Source of the DNA: Lysinibacillus composti
Lineage (GTDB): Bacteria > Bacillota > Bacilli > Bacillales_A > Planococcaceae
DNA: 64,000 bases
NCBI RefSeq assembly: GCF_016908465.1
Contig: NZ_JAFBDY010000001.1
Location: forward strand, 711,380-775,379
Direction of reading: 5' to 3'
The position numbers and the translations under genes were made by a program. Shown here one piece after another: positions 62,201 to 64,000 of the stretch; positions within the stretch are counted from its first letter, which is position 1, and every line of letters starts with the position of its first letter. Under the pieces are notes generated by a model that was given only the letters and a program-made list of their open reading frames with translations, did not search any database and was not told the origin of the DNA.

Positions 62201-62833
62201 ACAGGTAAAACGATGATCGCGCGGATTATTGCGAAACGATTTAAAGAACTAGGTGTCATAAAAACAGATACATTAGTGGAAACGGACCGCTCTGGATTAG
62301 TAGCTGGTTACGTTGGGCAGACCGCACTTAAAACGAGAGAAGTTTTGGATTCTGCACTAGGTGGCGTGTTATTTATCGATGAAGCGTATGCGTTACTCGG
62401 CAGCGGAAATGACTTTGGACAAGAAGCCATTGATACTATAGTTAAATTTATGGACGACCATCGTGACAATATTATTGTGATTTTAGCAGGGTACGATGAA
62501 GATATGGAAAGATTCATTGATTCGAATGCGGGGTTACGTTCTCGCTTCCCAACGATTATTGAATTCCCTGACTATACTGCAAAAGAGCTCTTACAAATTA
62601 GCAAGCTGATCTTTAAATCAAAGGGCTATGAAATTTCAGAAAAGACGGAGCAAGCATTGTTAGACGTATTTCATATTGAATTACAAAAGGAAAATGCAGG
62701 GAATGGTCGTTTTGCAAGAAATCTATGTGAGATGGCAATACGTAATCATGCACTTCGAGTTAGTGTTATCGAAGTTCCAACAGTTAAGGAACTTGTAACC
62801 ATTATGCCAGAAGATATTATGGGAGTTGAATAA
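59234..62833 (+). CDS. Four-module AAA ATPase with three CbxX/SpoVK-type repeats
   Basis: A 1199-residue protein with P-loops at about residues 137 (GPSGTGKS), 440, 712 and 986 (each GNPGTGKT). The last three form a repeat of about 273 residues, each with Walker B VLFIDEAY-like (VLFVDEAYTL, VLFIDEAYSL, VLFIDEAYAL) and arginine-finger region SNPGLRSRFP followed by EFPDYT; these match the CbxX/CfqX/SpoVK family. The first module is ClpB-like in order but its Walker B region reads TVCFTGFERAN, without the Asp-Glu pair, so it probably cannot hydrolyse ATP. GTG start at 59234 is preferred (AGGGTGA upstream). Two membrane protein genes follow within 2 and 11 bp. Confidence 0.88.
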   Translation: MSLQKWLRIVLPEIQLIDFINKEGFRGNKQKNVMQARKTVTGGSIPNSPLHSPTASSIPQSSSAVNEVVKDARLGIKSMALNKSNEELDQLFYEIEQVLNQQILGQSRYIEDLLTSFKKAFLARNKGAVQNKILLCGPSGTGKSRSIHKLVYELYNKKLIPYKSVSTIDLSQYGEKDIHTNFIVDCSALFSYGIGTVCFTGFERANSEVLNYVGKLFKDGYFRTPEGIVVSASDYFLVLYLDSEVKEKNIGRQIPISIANKLPTNLMREIQSFAYTEPLTAEVLAKILQEKLYQSASNLQAKAQLTIHFDEEVFPNLANRILSTKKYGEAVEEFVEDHFTSVLIEARARGQVNANSEITIMMKDDDFVATTGTNTILLKTIPMIKQESLDDVLAELNELIGLDSVKSFIHELMQTVKLQKQREEYGGKVTPMALHMVYTGNPGTGKTTVARLISRVLKAMGLLSHGQLIEVARQDLVGEYVGSTAVKTNAVIESAIGGVLFVDEAYTLAREKHDSFGLEAIDTLVKGMEDHRDNVVVILAGYTGEMETFLGSNPGLRSRFPFIIEFPDYTPQNMLEIMLLTAKQRDYQIDPTAHEGLIELFDQKQIPGRNDSGNGRLVRNLFEEAVRKQSVRISEDSANNSNVKLNELIASDFGIGIKKAFNLEAEFEHIIGLDNVKNFIRTLEKQILANKRRKEAGIETTTGQTLNIIFSGNPGTGKTTFARTLASMLKEMEILKRGHLIEVDRSHLVAEYVGQTAIKTTEVVQSALGGVLFIDEAYSLVEEGTVGGGFGKEAIDTLVRLIENHRENLVVILAGYTDEMEKFLKSNPGLSSRFPLKIEFPDYTSEQLAQMTEVIAKSKGFVIAEDVTTALVKYYDKKQIPGKNDSGNGRLVRNTLEEAIRKQSIRIVENPDLDVEELTRLRLEDFNITAVEKKEIALKELEQVIGMSEVKKFVRSLSAQIEVAKKRKELGLPSAGAQTLHMVFKGNPGTGKTMIARIIAKRFKELGVIKTDTLVETDRSGLVAGYVGQTALKTREVLDSALGGVLFIDEAYALLGSGNDFGQEAIDTIVKFMDDHRDNIIVILAGYDEDMERFIDSNAGLRSRFPTIIEFPDYTAKELLQISKLIFKSKGYEISEKTEQALLDVFHIELQKENAGNGRFARNLCEMAIRNHALRVSVIEVPTVKELVTIMPEDIMGVE

Positions 62834-62835
62834 AA

Positions 62836-63273
62836 ATGGGAAAGTTTTTTGCCATACTAGGAGCCATAGCTTTTTATCTATTTTATCCATTGTTATTATT
62901 GGTGATAGTATTTGGACCCATCATGGAGTTCTCTATCCTACTTGATATTTATCAGTTAGGTGCGCCAAGAGCTGGAATGACATTAGGCGTATTAGCATTT
63001 TTAGGATTTCTATTATTTTTATCCTATAAAATTCCAAGACTGGGCTGGCTATATCGAAAATTACCAGTATTTATGCCTTTTTTACAAATGTGTTTCATCA
63101 CATTAATTGGAATAGAACTTGGGATATTTTTCGCCAATATGTGGGCAGACAAGCAACTTTTCAGTAAAGGTGTGGCCATCCTTTTAACAATCATTAGCAT
63201 TGTAGTGGTGCGGCTGTATTTATCATACTGGTATTATAAATACCCAATCAGCTACAAAGTTCATAAATTATAA
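62836..63273 (+). CDS. Membrane protein downstream of the AAA ATPase
   Basis: A 145-residue protein with four hydrophobic segments (about 5-28, 50-66, 78-97 and 110-127; ILGAIAFYLFYPLLLLVIVF is the first). Its start is 2 bp after the AAA stop, so it is translationally linked. It ends in a basic tail (YKYPISYKVHKL). No family recognised; it may anchor the ATPase to the membrane. Confidence 0.75.
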   Translation: MGKFFAILGAIAFYLFYPLLLLVIVFGPIMEFSILLDIYQLGAPRAGMTLGVLAFLGFLLFLSYKIPRLGWLYRKLPVFMPFLQMCFITLIGIELGIFFANMWADKQLFSKGVAILLTIISIVVVRLYLSYWYYKYPISYKVHKL

Positions 63274-63284
63274 GGGGACTCATG

Positions 63285-63899
63285 ATGAAAAATCGAAAGA
63301 AAAACCAAGTTGGCCATGATCAATGGGATGTAGAAAAACAAGACGAACATTCAAATATAGAACCCGAACAAGAAGAAAAAGAGATAATTCGACATCAAAC
63401 AAAAATGAAAAAATCTCTTTGGTTAGGCGTATTATCTTTAATTGGATTATCAATTATTGCTGGGTTTTATACAACGGGGTACTTGGACGAAGGAAGCGCA
63501 GAAGAAGTCGTATTTAACCGAATTAGTGAAGCAACTGTCGCAGGCGAACAATTATTTGAAGATGAAACAAATGCAGAGATTGAAGCAAGAGATTTCGAAG
63601 TAACAGGTGCAGGTACAGATGGCGGAGAAGCAAGAATGCTAATTTGGGACTTCAACATGGAGGACTTAGATGAAGTATCCATCATTGTTGATGGCACAGT
63701 TGTAAGGGAAAAGCATATTATCACGAACGATGCCTATGCGATCAGTGTTCCAGTTCCAAGTGTTGTAACCATTACTGGAGTAACTGACCATGGTGCAGGC
63801 ATATCCTATGCTGTTAAATTCCCCAACAATCAACAAACCTACTTTAACGTCGTGGCACCAGGACAGTCGAATATTTATACAGTTCTACCACGACCCTAG
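63285..63899 (+). CDS. Single-span membrane protein with exported domain
   Basis: A 204-residue protein: charged cytoplasmic N-terminus (about 1-42, EPEQEEKEIIRHQTKMKKS), one transmembrane segment (WLGVLSLIGLSIIAGFYTTG, about 45-64) and an acidic outer domain (about 65-204) of beta character, VEITGAG-like FEVTGAGTDGGEARMLIWDF and ITGVTDHGAGISYAVKF. No lipobox. Start is the second of two ATGs after AGGGGA. It completes the apparent operon with the AAA protein and the four-span protein. Confidence 0.75.
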   Translation: MKNRKKNQVGHDQWDVEKQDEHSNIEPEQEEKEIIRHQTKMKKSLWLGVLSLIGLSIIAGFYTTGYLDEGSAEEVVFNRISEATVAGEQLFEDETNAEIEARDFEVTGAGTDGGEARMLIWDFNMEDLDEVSIIVDGTVVREKHIITNDAYAISVPVPSVVTITGVTDHGAGISYAVKFPNNQQTYFNVVAPGQSNIYTVLPRP

Positions 63900-63923
63900 T
63901 TTTCAGGTTCTATGTCAAATGTT

Positions 63924-63951
63924 GGGGTGAAGTGATATTACACGGCACCCC
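63924..63951 (+). other. Hairpin near the window end
   Basis: GGGGTG pairs with CACCCC around a 16-base loop, 25 bp after the last stop codon. No U-run follows, so it is not a confident terminator. Confidence 0.4.
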
Positions 63952-64000
63952 GATTATCCTAAATGAATCCCAATTTTCTTAGATAAATTATTTAATAAAA

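Overview
The window comes from a low-GC, spore-forming member of the Bacillales. Genes match Bacillus-type families in order and content: the ycsF-ycsG-ycsI-kipI-kipA set, ykuK, a ylxY-like deacetylase, rocB, a dacC-type carboxypeptidase and SpoVK/CbxX-type AAA modules. AGGAGG-type ribosome binding sites and frequent TTG starts fit this. A Lysinibacillus/Solibacillus/Ureibacillus-like (Planococcaceae) host is my best guess, from overall feel rather than a marker gene. I see no rRNA, tRNA, phage, transposase or CRISPR array.

Bases 1-11700 hold nitrogen and acyl-amino-acid scavenging genes. They are a ThDP enzyme, an IclR regulator, the 5-oxoprolinase genes (pxpC-pxpB divergent from pxpA-ycsG-ycsI), a DUF3100 membrane protein and an M20 amidohydrolase. 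This part carries one copy of a 380-bp hairpin-rich repeat and a five-unit tandem array of a 125-bp hairpin repeat. Bases 11800-26800 are mixed housekeeping and stress genes: two small unknown proteins, an AAA ATPase, a VOC/M20 pair, an old-yellow-enzyme reductase, DinB, a TetR/MFS efflux pair, a second-type RsgA GTPase behind a possible leader peptide, a DUF2268 protease, an alpha/beta hydrolase and YkuK. Bases 27000-32000 are eroded accessory DNA: a 52-bp hairpin repeat array, small proteins, dacC, AIM24, two broken genes and a strong candidate structured RNA with its own promoter and terminator. Bases 32000-50500 hold a LysR/GNAT pair, a B6 salvage pair (ECF S component and pyridoxine kinase), an orphan ATP-grasp ligase, an amidase, SstT, RocB, a GntP permease, a YlxY-type deacetylase and folate genes pabA-pabBC.

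Bases 50600-58200 form one apparent sugar-acid (or related hydroxy-acid) catabolic operon. It has an IclR regulator behind four palindromes spaced 72-73 bp, an alpha-ketoglutarate-semialdehyde-type dehydrogenase, an unassigned probable TIM-barrel protein, a KdgT permease and a UxaA-type dehydratase split into three polypeptides. Its two large subunits have lost opposite halves of the family's conserved motifs. It ends in the second copy of the 380-bp repeat. Bases 59200-63900 encode a 1199-residue protein with four P-loop modules followed immediately by two membrane proteins, probably one membrane-linked AAA machine of unknown function.

Starts were chosen by ribosome binding site and often differ from the longest reading frame. 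All folds, operators and promoters were found by eye.
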